DNA from: Daejeonella oryzae DSM 19973
GTDB taxonomy: Bacteria; Bacteroidota; Bacteroidia; Sphingobacteriales; Sphingobacteriaceae
Direction of reading: 5' to 3'
DNA: 64,000 nt
Assembly: GCF_000422945.1 (NCBI RefSeq)
Contig: NZ_AUHA01000007.1
Location: 1 to 64,000, forward strand
Part shown: positions 34,498-43,145 of the stretch, one piece after another
How positions within the stretch are numbered: the stretch's first letter is position 1
Layout: the number at the start of each line of letters is the position of its first letter
Position numbers and translations under genes: made by a program
Notes under the pieces: model-generated
Seen by the model: only the letters and a program-made list of their open reading frames with translations
Told to the model about the DNA's origin: nothing
Database searches by the model: none

Positions 34498-34710
34498 ATG
34501 AAAAAGTCATCTAAAATACTTGCTGCGATGGGCTTTGTAGCTTTTGCAGGTGTGATTGTCGGGATTATGATTGCTCCTGATAAAGGCAGCAGAACCATCA
34601 GGAAAATTAAAGACAAGGGTAGAAGAATTGCTGATGATTTAGAGGATACCGTCCGAAAAGGTAAAGAAAAACTTCATGATCTCAGAGAAAAAGCGGATGA
34701 GTTTATTTAA
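34498..34710 (+). CDS. YtxH-domain small membrane protein
   Basis: 70 residues: a Gly-rich transmembrane segment (about 8-28, MGFVAFAGVIVGIMIAPDKGS with the APxxG motif of YtxH) followed by a basic amphipathic helix (RKIKDKGRRIADDLEDTVRK). This family is induced by general and envelope stress in many bacteria; the molecular function is unknown. Confidence 0.85.
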   Translation: MKKSSKILAAMGFVAFAGVIVGIMIAPDKGSRTIRKIKDKGRRIADDLEDTVRKGKEKLHDLREKADEFI

Positions 34711-34861
34711 AATCTTAGCATTTTATAATATACAAGGTCTTTCAAAGGATTTAAATGGTTCTCTTCTTAAATAAAATTTAAGAGAATTCTGATAATTTTT
34801 AAAATTGAATCTATTTATTGAGAGTTGTTTCTATTCAGAACATTAAATATTCTGCAATCTT

Positions 34862-37381
34862 ATGCCGGAAAAGGTAATTCATTTACATAACATTCAGGGA
34901 TTATCTGATCAGCAGGTTAACGAACTTCGGGAAAAGTATGGAGAAAATATTTTTCATGCTGATTCCTCCGGCCGCTTTATACATATAATTTGGGATATCA
35001 TTAAAGAGCCGATGTTTATACTTCTGGCTATTGCATGCTCTTTATATTTTATTTTGAATCAGCCCGAAGAAGGTTTTTTGATGCTTTTGGCGATGATTTT
35101 TGTGTCAGCTATTTCTTTTTATCAGGAAGTGAAAAGCAGCAATGCCTTAAAAGCCTTAAAGCAGTATACAGAGCCGAAGGTACGGGTAATTAGAAATGCA
35201 GAGGAATTGACTATATCGTCGCAGGAACTTGTTCCCGGAGATATTATTTTGCTGGAAGAAGGCATGAATATTCCTGCAGATGCGGTCATTCTGGAGGAAA
35301 ATGATTTTACGGTAAATGAATCAATTATTACGGGTGAATCTTTGCCGGCTGATAAAGAGGAAACGGAAGGAAAAAACCTCTTATATCAGGGAACCACAAT
35401 CAACAGCGGGAAGTGTACAGCAAAAGTTACCACTACCGGCAACAATACTGTTTTAGGTAAACTTGGTAAATCTTTGGGGAGTTATAATCCTCCCAAAACA
35501 ATGCTTCAACAGCAAATTAATGTATTTGTGCGCCGTCTTGCTTTATTTGGTTTACTTGGGTTTTTTATCATTTTCATTGTAAATTATCTCAATCACGGCG
35601 AATGGGTTATAAGTCTTTTGTTTGCTTTAACCTTAGCAATGTCTGCCGTACCCGAAGAAATTCCTGTCGCATTTTCTTCTTTTATGGCATTGGGCGCTTA
35701 TAAAATGAGCAAGCTGGGGATTATTTCCAGGCAACCTCAGGTAGTTGAAAATCTTGGAGCGGTAAGCGTCATCTGTTTCGATAAAACGGGTACAATCACA
35801 GAGAATAAAATGCAGGTTAAAACTATTTATGACTTTGCCAGCGATGCCTTAATTGATCTGGATGATTCTGTTGATCTGAAAAATAAAAATGTATTGCGTT
35901 TTGGAGTTTTGGCCAGTGAAAAGAATCCATTCGATGCAATGGAGAAAGCAATTTGGGAGGCATTTTATTTGTTTGCTGATGGCAAAGGTCATGAAGTGCA
36001 GAAAATGATATTTGAATATCCATTGGAAGGGCAGCCGCCTATGATGACTCATGTTTATGAAATCAATTCAGTTAAGGTAGCCGCCGGAAAAGGTGCAGGA
36101 GAGCGGATTATAGCAATCAGCAAATTGAAAGAAGCTGACCAGGAAAAAATAGCCCAGCATATTAAAACGCTGGCTTCAAAAGGGTACCGTGTTATTGCCG
36201 TTTCGAGTGCGGTGTATTCAGGTCTTCAGCTTCCTGCACATCAGAACGATTTTGACTGGCAGTTTGAAGGTCTGCTTGCTCTTTATGATCCTCCCAAAAA
36301 GAATATCAGGGAGGTACTTAAAAAATTTGATAACGCCAAAATTGATGTTAAACTTATCACCGGCGATTATCCCGAAACAGCAATCAACATAGGTGGTCAG
36401 GTTGGCATCCCCAATCACCTTAAATTCCTCAGCGGCGAACAGGTAATGAGCCTGAGTACAGCGGAGCTTCAACAAAAAGTTAATACCATTCATATTTTTG
36501 CCCGTATGTTTCCGGATGCGAAATTAAAGGTTATTGAAGCCTTAAAAGCAAATGGAGAAATTGTAGCCATGACAGGCGACGGAGTAAATGATGGCCCGGC
36601 ATTAAAATCTGCCAGCATTGGTATTGCAATGGGGCAAAAGGGAACGGAGATTGCCCGACAGGCTTCAGATCTGATCCTGACGGATGATAATATGGAACGG
36701 ATGGTTACCGCCTTATATGAAGGAAGAAAAATTTTCAGTAACCTTAAAAAAGCCGTTCGATATATTATCTCCATTCATATTCCTATTGTGCTGGTTGCCT
36801 CACTGCCTGTAATTCTGGGCTGGACCTATCCCAATATTTTTACCCCTATTCATGTTATTTTCATGGAATTGATAATGGGTCCCACTTGTTCTATTTTTTT
36901 TGAAAGAGAACCTGTAGAAGAAAATATTATGCAGCAAGGTCCAAGGGAAAGAAAAGGAAGCCTGTTTACGCGGAACGAACTTCTGGTGAGTATTATTCAG
37001 GGACTGATGATTGCCGCCGGAGCATTAATTCTGTATTTTTATTATATGAGTAATGGTTCCAGTCTCGAACAAACCCGTACCATTGTTTTTACAATGCTGA
37101 TACTAAGCAATATTTTCCTAACGTTTGCCAATAGATCATTTACTAAAACACTCTACTATACAGTACGTTATAAAAATAATCTGGCGCCTTATATTTTAAT
37201 AATTTCCGCATTTTTCCTGATTTGTCTCCATTTCGTTCCTTATGTTAGAAATGTGTTTCAACTTAGTTCTATAACATTAGTACAGTTTTGGAATTGTTTC
37301 GGAGTAGCACTGCTCAGCGTATTTTGGTTTGAGCTTTACAAAATCAGATTCTTACATTCAGCTGTAGATCTTAAATTCTAA
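34862..37381 (+). CDS. Cation P-type ATPase, Ca2+/P2-like (first)
   Basis: 839 residues: N-terminal cation-ATPase domain (LSDQQVNELREKYGENIF), actuator TGES (ITGESLPADKEE), helix 4 with PEEIPVAF in place of the SERCA PEGLP, D307 in CFDKTGTITENK, KLITGDYPETA, MTGDGVNDGPALKSASIGIAMG, and a C-terminal six-helix domain. The variant helix 4 and a missing KGAPE-type motif (AAGKGAGERI is seen) place it in a divergent branch near Ca2+ ATPases; the ion is uncertain. An AT-rich spacer of 150 bp upstream holds a partial TCTGATAATTTT half-site (34789-34800). Confidence 0.9.
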   Translation: MPEKVIHLHNIQGLSDQQVNELREKYGENIFHADSSGRFIHIIWDIIKEPMFILLAIACSLYFILNQPEEGFLMLLAMIFVSAISFYQEVKSSNALKALKQYTEPKVRVIRNAEELTISSQELVPGDIILLEEGMNIPADAVILEENDFTVNESIITGESLPADKEETEGKNLLYQGTTINSGKCTAKVTTTGNNTVLGKLGKSLGSYNPPKTMLQQQINVFVRRLALFGLLGFFIIFIVNYLNHGEWVISLLFALTLAMSAVPEEIPVAFSSFMALGAYKMSKLGIISRQPQVVENLGAVSVICFDKTGTITENKMQVKTIYDFASDALIDLDDSVDLKNKNVLRFGVLASEKNPFDAMEKAIWEAFYLFADGKGHEVQKMIFEYPLEGQPPMMTHVYEINSVKVAAGKGAGERIIAISKLKEADQEKIAQHIKTLASKGYRVIAVSSAVYSGLQLPAHQNDFDWQFEGLLALYDPPKKNIREVLKKFDNAKIDVKLITGDYPETAINIGGQVGIPNHLKFLSGEQVMSLSTAELQQKVNTIHIFARMFPDAKLKVIEALKANGEIVAMTGDGVNDGPALKSASIGIAMGQKGTEIARQASDLILTDDNMERMVTALYEGRKIFSNLKKAVRYIISIHIPIVLVASLPVILGWTYPNIFTPIHVIFMELIMGPTCSIFFEREPVEENIMQQGPRERKGSLFTRNELLVSIIQGLMIAAGALILYFYYMSNGSSLEQTRTIVFTMLILSNIFLTFANRSFTKTLYYTVRYKNNLAPYILIISAFFLICLHFVPYVRNVFQLSSITLVQFWNCFGVALLSVFWFELYKIRFLHSAVDLKF

Positions 37382-37486
37382 TAATCACAAGTTTATGTTT
37401 TTTATTTCCATTAATAATCTTTGAATTTTTGTTGATTCTGAACAAAAAACCTTAAATTAATTATTATAAAATCGTGATATCTCTTT

Positions 37487-39112
37487 ATGAACAGAAATGA
37501 AAGCTCAAATCATTTTGAAGCATTTTTTGAGTATGCTACTATGGGAATCCTGGTTACAAACAAAAACGGCGAAATTACCGCTATCAATCCTTTTGCAATT
37601 CAGGAGTTCGGGTATTCTGAGCGAGATCTGATTGGTGAAAAAATTGAAAGATTAATTCCCTCTAGATTTCATACCAGGCATATTGTTCATCGTGGAAAAT
37701 TTTCCAAAAATCCACAGACAAGGCCCATGGGTTTGGGAATGGACTTATATGCACTAAAAAAGGATGGTACCGAATTTCCGGTAGAGGTTAGTCTGGGTAA
37801 TTATTTTAATGAAGGAAACAGATTTGTAATTGCTTTTATCAATGATATATCCGTCCGTAAGGCAGCGGAAGCTAAAGTAGAGAAACTAAATAATGAACTG
37901 GAAGAAACCGTTGCACAGCGCACCCGGGACTTACAGGAAACATTACATCAACTGAATATTTCCAAAGATAAGCTGCAGGATGTGCTTTCTTATCAAAAAG
38001 CTTTGCTGGATAATGCAGGAGCATTAATAATTGCCACTGACGTGAACGGTATAATCAAGCTTTTTAATCCCGAAGCTTCCCGTCTTACCGGGTACAGTGA
38101 ATCTGAAGTTATTGATAAGGCTACACCTCTTTTATTTCATGATCAGAGCGAAGTTGAAAAAAAGCGCATAAAATTAGAGAGTGAATTTGGACTAAAGTTT
38201 ACAAATGATTTTGCAGTATTGGTTGAAAAATCCAGACGAAATATTCATGAAGAAGAACAATACACTTACATAACCAAAAGCGGAGATTCATTTCCTGTAT
38301 CCTTAACTATTACTTCTATACGAGATGTTACAGGAGAAATTACCGGTTTTATGGGCATTGCAATTGATATTTCAAAAAGAATAAAAGCGGAGGAGGATCT
38401 CAGGGAGTCGCTAGAAAAGGAAAAGGAACTGAATGAACTGAAATCAAGGTTTGTTTCTATGGCTTCGCATGAATTCCGAACACCATTAAGTACGGTTCTC
38501 TCATCAGCTTATTTAATTGAAAAATATAGGGTTATAGAAGATCAGCCACAGCGTGAAAAACATCTTCAGCGTATTATTTCTTCGGTAAGCATGCTGACCG
38601 ATATTCTGAATGATTTTTTAAGTGTGGGAAAAATTGAAGAAGGTAAGATTCAGGTCAGGATTACAGAATTTGACATAGAACAGCAGCTCACTTTGATTTT
38701 ATCGGAAATTAAGCATATCCTAAAAGATCGTCAAAAAGTACAGTATGTTCATGAAGGAAGTTCTCTTGTGTTTTTGGACAGTTCGCTGCTAAAGCATATT
38801 GTTATGAATTTAATCTCCAACGCAAGTAAGTTTTCACCGGAGGATGGTGCTATTGAAATCAAAACCATACATAACGAACAGCATATTTATCTTTCGGTAA
38901 AAGATCATGGAATAGGAATTTCTAAAGACGATCAAAAACATTTAATGGAACGCTTTTTCCGTGGTACAAATGCAGGCCATATTCAGGGTACAGGTCTCGG
39001 ATTGCATATAATTTCTAAATATGCCGAGCTGATGAATGGTGCCGTTCAATGTATAAGTGAACTTGAAAAAGGTACAGAGTTTGTCATTACATTTAATACT
39101 AAAAAAGTGTAA
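37487..39112 (+). CDS. Soluble PAS-PAS histidine kinase, FixL-like
   Basis: 541 residues without transmembrane helices. PAS1 (about 10-125) resembles the FixL haem-PAS: YATMGILVTNKNGEITAIN, IPSRFHTRHIVHRGKF and KKDGTEFPVEVSLG, with H65 where FixL has its haem ligand. A coiled coil (125-165) is followed by PAS2 (about 165-300), HisKA with H328 in MASHEFRTPL, and HATPase_c with NLISNASKFS, DHGIGI and GTGLGLHIIS. The next gene, 140 bp downstream, is a receiver-Crp fusion and is the likely partner. An oxygen or redox-sensing role is inferred; haem binding cannot be read from sequence alone. Confidence 0.92.
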   Translation: MNRNESSNHFEAFFEYATMGILVTNKNGEITAINPFAIQEFGYSERDLIGEKIERLIPSRFHTRHIVHRGKFSKNPQTRPMGLGMDLYALKKDGTEFPVEVSLGNYFNEGNRFVIAFINDISVRKAAEAKVEKLNNELEETVAQRTRDLQETLHQLNISKDKLQDVLSYQKALLDNAGALIIATDVNGIIKLFNPEASRLTGYSESEVIDKATPLLFHDQSEVEKKRIKLESEFGLKFTNDFAVLVEKSRRNIHEEEQYTYITKSGDSFPVSLTITSIRDVTGEITGFMGIAIDISKRIKAEEDLRESLEKEKELNELKSRFVSMASHEFRTPLSTVLSSAYLIEKYRVIEDQPQREKHLQRIISSVSMLTDILNDFLSVGKIEEGKIQVRITEFDIEQQLTLILSEIKHILKDRQKVQYVHEGSSLVFLDSSLLKHIVMNLISNASKFSPEDGAIEIKTIHNEQHIYLSVKDHGIGISKDDQKHLMERFFRGTNAGHIQGTGLGLHIISKYAELMNGAVQCISELEKGTEFVITFNTKKV

Positions 39113-39252
39113 TTAAATAAACGACTTTCACATTTATACATTGGAATAGTGAAGATGATAATGCTGGTTTTGTTTTTATAAATTATTTGATATTCACTGA
39201 TTAAATGCCTTTTAAATATTAATTAAATAGAATTTAAAATCAATCTGTTCGG

Positions 39253-40311
39253 ATGAAAACGATTTTGCTGATAGAAGATAATGACGATATCCGCAATAAT
39301 ACGGCGGAAATTCTGGAACTGTCAAATTACAAGGTAATAGTGGCAGAAAATGGAAAGACGGGTATTGAAAAAGCCCTGAAATACATGCCTGATTTAATCA
39401 TTTGCGATATATTGATGCCCGTACTGGATGGATACGGAGTATTGCATGCCATTCATAAAAATGATAAGATCAAGAATATTCCTTTCATTTTTCTAACTGC
39501 AAAAACAGAAAGATCTGATTTTAGAAAAGGCATGGAGCTTGGAGCGGATGATTATATAACCAAACCTTTTAATGGAACAGAATTGTTAAATGCCGTTGAT
39601 AGTCGCCTTAAAAAACTGGATTTATTAAAACAGGACCTGACTCCTGATTTACAAGGTCTTAAACAATTAATTCAGGTTTCATTCGGGAAAAATGTATTGC
39701 AATCTCTTACCGAAGAGCGGAACATAAATAAATACAAAAAAAAGCAAATCGTGTATTCAGAAGGCAATCATCCCAACAGGTTGTATTATGTAATAAAAGG
39801 GAAAGTGAAAGCCTATAAGACAAATGAAGATGGTAAAGAACTGGTAACTGATCTTTTTAGTCCGGGAGATTTTCTGGGACATATTGCTTTGCTGGAGGGA
39901 ACAGTGTACAAAGACATGGCTGAAACTTTAGAAGAAACCGAACTGGCAGTGATTCCTAAGGAAGATTTTGAAGAAATAATTAATAAAAATCCGGAAGTAG
40001 CCAAGAAATTTATTCAGTTGCTGGCAAGGAATATTTCTGAAAAAGAAAGCCACTTATTGGGACTTGCTTATAATTCACTTCGTAAAAAAGTGGCCGATGC
40101 ACTGATTATGCTCCAAAATAAATACCAGGAAACTCAGGAAGAAAAGTTTGAAATACATATCAGCAGAGAAAGTTTGGCTACTATTGCAGGTACGGCTACA
40201 GAATCACTTATCAGAACACTCAGCGATTTTCGTACTGAAAAGATGATAGATATTAAAGACGGTAATATTACTATTATTAACAGAAGTAAGCTCGAGCATT
40301 TGCTTAACTAA
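39253..40311 (+). CDS. Response regulator fused to a Crp/Fnr-type regulator (REC-cNMP-HTH)
   Basis: 352 residues: receiver domain (1-120) with E8/D9, phosphoacceptor D52 in LIICDILMPVLDG and the conserved ITKPF Lys; a linker helix (125-150); a cyclic-nucleotide-binding-like domain (about 150-265, GNHPNRLYYVIKGKVKAY, LFSPGDFLGHIALLEG); and a Crp-type helix-turn-helix (ISRESLATIAGTATESLIRTL). It therefore joins in one protein what FixJ and FixK do in two. It is paired with the PAS kinase upstream and placed centrally in the stress island. There are no FNR-type cysteines. Confidence 0.94.
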   Translation: MKTILLIEDNDDIRNNTAEILELSNYKVIVAENGKTGIEKALKYMPDLIICDILMPVLDGYGVLHAIHKNDKIKNIPFIFLTAKTERSDFRKGMELGADDYITKPFNGTELLNAVDSRLKKLDLLKQDLTPDLQGLKQLIQVSFGKNVLQSLTEERNINKYKKKQIVYSEGNHPNRLYYVIKGKVKAYKTNEDGKELVTDLFSPGDFLGHIALLEGTVYKDMAETLEETELAVIPKEDFEEIINKNPEVAKKFIQLLARNISEKESHLLGLAYNSLRKKVADALIMLQNKYQETQEEKFEIHISRESLATIAGTATESLIRTLSDFRTEKMIDIKDGNITIINRSKLEHLLN

Positions 40312-40349
40312 AACAAATTAAAAAAATGTAATAAAACGGTTTATAATAA

Positions 40350-41570
40350 TCACTGATATTGCTTTTTTAACATGCTTAGGAATATGATGCTAGTTCCTGT
40401 GAATAAAATTACTGCAGCCACAAGCAGCATCAGATTTATGTGGGGCACAACATTATATATTAAAGCTGCAACTCCCTGTAACATTAAAAGAATTTCGTTA
40501 ATAAGAATACCTGCAATAAAAATGTAAGCGCCCATTTTTATTTTTTTTGTAACAGCTATCAGTTCAAAGGAAAAGATATAGCCAATAATAAATATGCTTG
40601 TCACAGCCAATAAGACCAGATGAAGGTAACCGATTATGATGGGCCTGAAACCATATGACAACTGGCTTAATGCTGGGTGAACAGAAGCCGTCTGAAGTAG
40701 CAGCTTAATTGAAAATGCTGTTCCGGAAAGAAACAACAATATTTTACCGTGTTTTGAGAACTGTTTATTTACAATGTCCTTATTTGTGATCCAGAACTTA
40801 ATTATTAAAAACCAGCCTGCCAACTGTGCAATTACAGCGAAAATAATAATTCCATAAGTAAATGCCGACATGGGTATCCATAGTATGGATAACAAGTATG
40901 CGGGGATGCATGCAAAACAAAAAAGTAGGAATGCAAACTTTAAATTTTTAACGGATTTATACAGAATTTCTAATCTGGATACAAGCAACCCTATTCCAGC
41001 AAACAAAAACCAGCCATTATATTGAAAATGTAAGTAAAAATAGATGTTTGCCAGGTGCCAGTTCTGATCGGTTAACCGGTTTATCATCATGTAAGCCAGG
41101 CCAAACGTGCCCAAAGATGAAAAAACACCGAAAGCGAGTGCGGCCTTAATCCATAGAGAACTTACTTTATTTTCCTTGATTCTGTTCAGATCTTTCCAGT
41201 AATAAATAGCAAAGCAATAAGAAACCAGAATAGACAGGGTTGAAAAACTTATAGATAAATAATTATAACCCTGTAAAAAGAAACTTATGAGCATACCATA
41301 AGCTGTAACTACATTAGCATAAAGTAACCAGCGGTATTTTTTTAGAATCTGTTCTCCGTGTGTTAAAGCTAAATGGTGAATCAGTAACACCATTAAAGTT
41401 TGCGTAATCCAGCCTGCAAAAGCAAAATGAGAATGACTGTGTAAGACGTATTTCTGTTCTATGAATGGAAGGGAAAATTCAATTTTATAGCGAAGGATAA
41501 ATCCAAGAACGGCAACCAGCAATAGGTTTAGAAAAGAAACAGTTAGCCACCTGTGTAAGAATTTACTCAT
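40350..41570 (-). CDS. Multi-pass membrane protein, haem-copper-oxidase subunit I-like
   Basis: 406 residues with about twelve hydrophobic helices. HSHSHFAFAGWITQTLMVLLIHH near residue 45 resembles the helix with the haem-ligand His in subunit I of cbb3/NO-reductase-type enzymes, and HFQYNGWFLFAGIG recalls a second ligand helix. The full six-His set was not found, so it is not a normal oxidase. It follows a Crp/Fnr gene (31 bp gap, same strand) and is divergent from the nos operon. A role in denitrification-linked electron transfer or haem/copper handling is inference. Confidence 0.75.
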   Translation of the reverse strand: MSKFLHRWLTVSFLNLLLVAVLGFILRYKIEFSLPFIEQKYVLHSHSHFAFAGWITQTLMVLLIHHLALTHGEQILKKYRWLLYANVVTAYGMLISFFLQGYNYLSISFSTLSILVSYCFAIYYWKDLNRIKENKVSSLWIKAALAFGVFSSLGTFGLAYMMINRLTDQNWHLANIYFYLHFQYNGWFLFAGIGLLVSRLEILYKSVKNLKFAFLLFCFACIPAYLLSILWIPMSAFTYGIIIFAVIAQLAGWFLIIKFWITNKDIVNKQFSKHGKILLFLSGTAFSIKLLLQTASVHPALSQLSYGFRPIIIGYLHLVLLAVTSIFIIGYIFSFELIAVTKKIKMGAYIFIAGILINEILLMLQGVAALIYNVVPHINLMLLVAAVILFTGTSIIFLSMLKKQYQ

Positions 41571-41601
41571 GCAATTTTTCTCAAAATAACATCAAAGAAA
41601 A

Positions 41602-42222
41602 TTAAATGAGTATGACTTCAATCATATCGGTAAAAAACACTTTTCCTTTTGCTATGGTCAGTTCTCCCTTATCATGCATATGGCGCATCGTTCTGATCAC
41701 AGTTTCAACCCTTAAACCCGTCATGTCTGCAATTTGCTGACGGGTTAATTTAAGCTGATTACAATCATTACAAAAGTTTTTATTTTCGGATTTTAGATAA
41801 TTGAGAAGATTTGCTATCCGTGTTTCCGGACAATGAGAGCCGAACGATTTTATAATTGATAATTTAAAGCGAACTCTTTTTGCAAGCAGCCGCGTAAAAG
41901 CAAATTGAATTTCATAATTCTCTTTAATCAGATCGAGAAAGATGGGTTTGTAAAGTCTGATTACTACGCTTTTGGTATCAGATATAGCAGTTGCGGCATA
42001 TGGACCGTCATCAAAAAGCGGTAATTCGCCAAAGGATTCACCCTGTTCGACAATGCTGTGAATACATTCTTTACCGTCTTCATCAATATTAACCCACCTT
42101 ACATTGCCGCTTACTAATTGATAATAGTAACTGCAGGATTGACCTTCACTAAAAATAGTTTCGTTGGCACTTAGTTTTTTATAAGTAGCTCCCCATGCTA
42201 ATAATCGGTCTATTTCAATCAT
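41602..42222 (-). CDS. Crp/Fnr-family transcriptional regulator
   Basis: 206 residues: cNMP-like sensor domain (FSEGQSCSYYYQLVSGNVRW, VEQGESFGELPLFDDGPYAATA) and a Crp helix-turn-helix (LTRQQIADMTGLRVETVIRTMRHM). It lacks the N-terminal Cys cluster of FNR but has several scattered cysteines, including NFCNDC. It is divergent from the cytochrome c-nosZ operon over a 310 bp spacer, so it is the best candidate for controlling nos expression in response to low oxygen or NO. Confidence 0.92.
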   Translation of the reverse strand: MIEIDRLLAWGATYKKLSANETIFSEGQSCSYYYQLVSGNVRWVNIDEDGKECIHSIVEQGESFGELPLFDDGPYAATAISDTKSVVIRLYKPIFLDLIKENYEIQFAFTRLLAKRVRFKLSIIKSFGSHCPETRIANLLNYLKSENKNFCNDCNQLKLTRQQIADMTGLRVETVIRTMRHMHDKGELTIAKGKVFFTDMIEVILI

Positions 42223-42532
42223 TTGTTATTAAAGTTATCTGCTTATAAACTTTACCAAAGTTAGCCCGGGGCTTAGCTTTCAATTATGACTTGGATTAAT
42301 TAATTATATGATCTTGCTTATTTTTTTATGCAGGGATTGCTTGGTAGATTTAATTTCTACATGCTTATTAAACTTTGAGTTAACTTCTGTTTAATAAACC
42401 TGATTATCAGCAAGGTACGGTCTTTTTTAGATTTATAAGCGTTCTTTTTTAGTTTATGATTGAACGCATAACAATCTATTTTTTCTATAGGTAAACTTGC
42501 ATAATCAAATTTTAAATAAAAGATAAAATCAC
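42223..42532. other. Divergent regulatory spacer between the Crp/Fnr gene and the nos operon
   Basis: 310 bp of AT-rich DNA. CTGATTATCAG at 42400-42410 is a short palindrome whose half-site resembles TGATA-type sites elsewhere in the island. No classical TTGAT-N4-ATCAA Fnr box was found. Confidence 0.45.
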
Positions 42533-43015
42533 ATGAAAAAACTGATTGTACTAAGCCTGGTAGTGTTTTTTATAGGATTTTTAGTTGCCTGCGGAGGTAA
42601 CAAAAGTTCCGATAATACAGCTGATGAAAGCACTTCAGAAGAAGTAAAAACGGATGAAAATCCGTCTTATGATCCCCAGCGGGGTGAAGGGAAGTTTACA
42701 AAAATTGATGTTAGCGCCACTTTAGATGCAGAAAAAGCAGAACTTGGAAATAAAGTATTTCAGGTGAAATGTGGGGGCTGTCATAAACTTACTGACGAAA
42801 GGTTAGTGGGCCCGGGATGGGCTGGAGTAACCGAACGCCGGGAACCCGAATGGATTATGAATTTCATCACGAATACCGACGAAATGATTGATAAGGATCC
42901 TAAGTTGCAGGCTCAACTTGAATTATGCCTGGTACGGATGCCAAATCAAAGCCTTACAGATGATGACGCCAGAAATCTCCTTGAATTTATGCGTAAAAAT
43001 GACGGCGTAAAATAG
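42533..43015 (+). CDS. Monohaem cytochrome c lipoprotein (nos operon)
   Basis: 160 residues: signal peptide with lipobox (FLVACGG), an acidic linker (about 24-60), then a class I cytochrome c with CGGCHKL as the haem site, GPGWAGV, and a methionine ligand probably in VRMPNQSLTDDDARNLLEFM. It precedes nosZ by 130 bp. It probably delivers electrons from the quinol pool to nitrous oxide reductase, as cytochromes do in clade II nos clusters. Confidence 0.92.
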   Translation: MKKLIVLSLVVFFIGFLVACGGNKSSDNTADESTSEEVKTDENPSYDPQRGEGKFTKIDVSATLDAEKAELGNKVFQVKCGGCHKLTDERLVGPGWAGVTERREPEWIMNFITNTDEMIDKDPKLQAQLELCLVRMPNQSLTDDDARNLLEFMRKNDGVK

Positions 43016-43145
43016 GATAAGCTCCCTAAAGCTCCTCCAAACTTTACAGAAAATTATAATTCATATGAATAGCGATTATCGCTTAACAGGATTTTTATGC
43101 CCTGTAAAATGCAAAAGCTCAATTGTCCAATTTAAAAAAGATAAA

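Noticed and set aside
41602-42222. True FNR with a 4Fe-4S cluster
   Set aside because: The N-terminal cysteine cluster is absent; it is a Crp/Fnr-superfamily protein of another branch.
42223-42532. Classical FNR box (TTGAT-N4-ATCAA) in the nos promoter
   Set aside because: Read on both strands without a match; only a short CTGATTATCAG palindrome was found.
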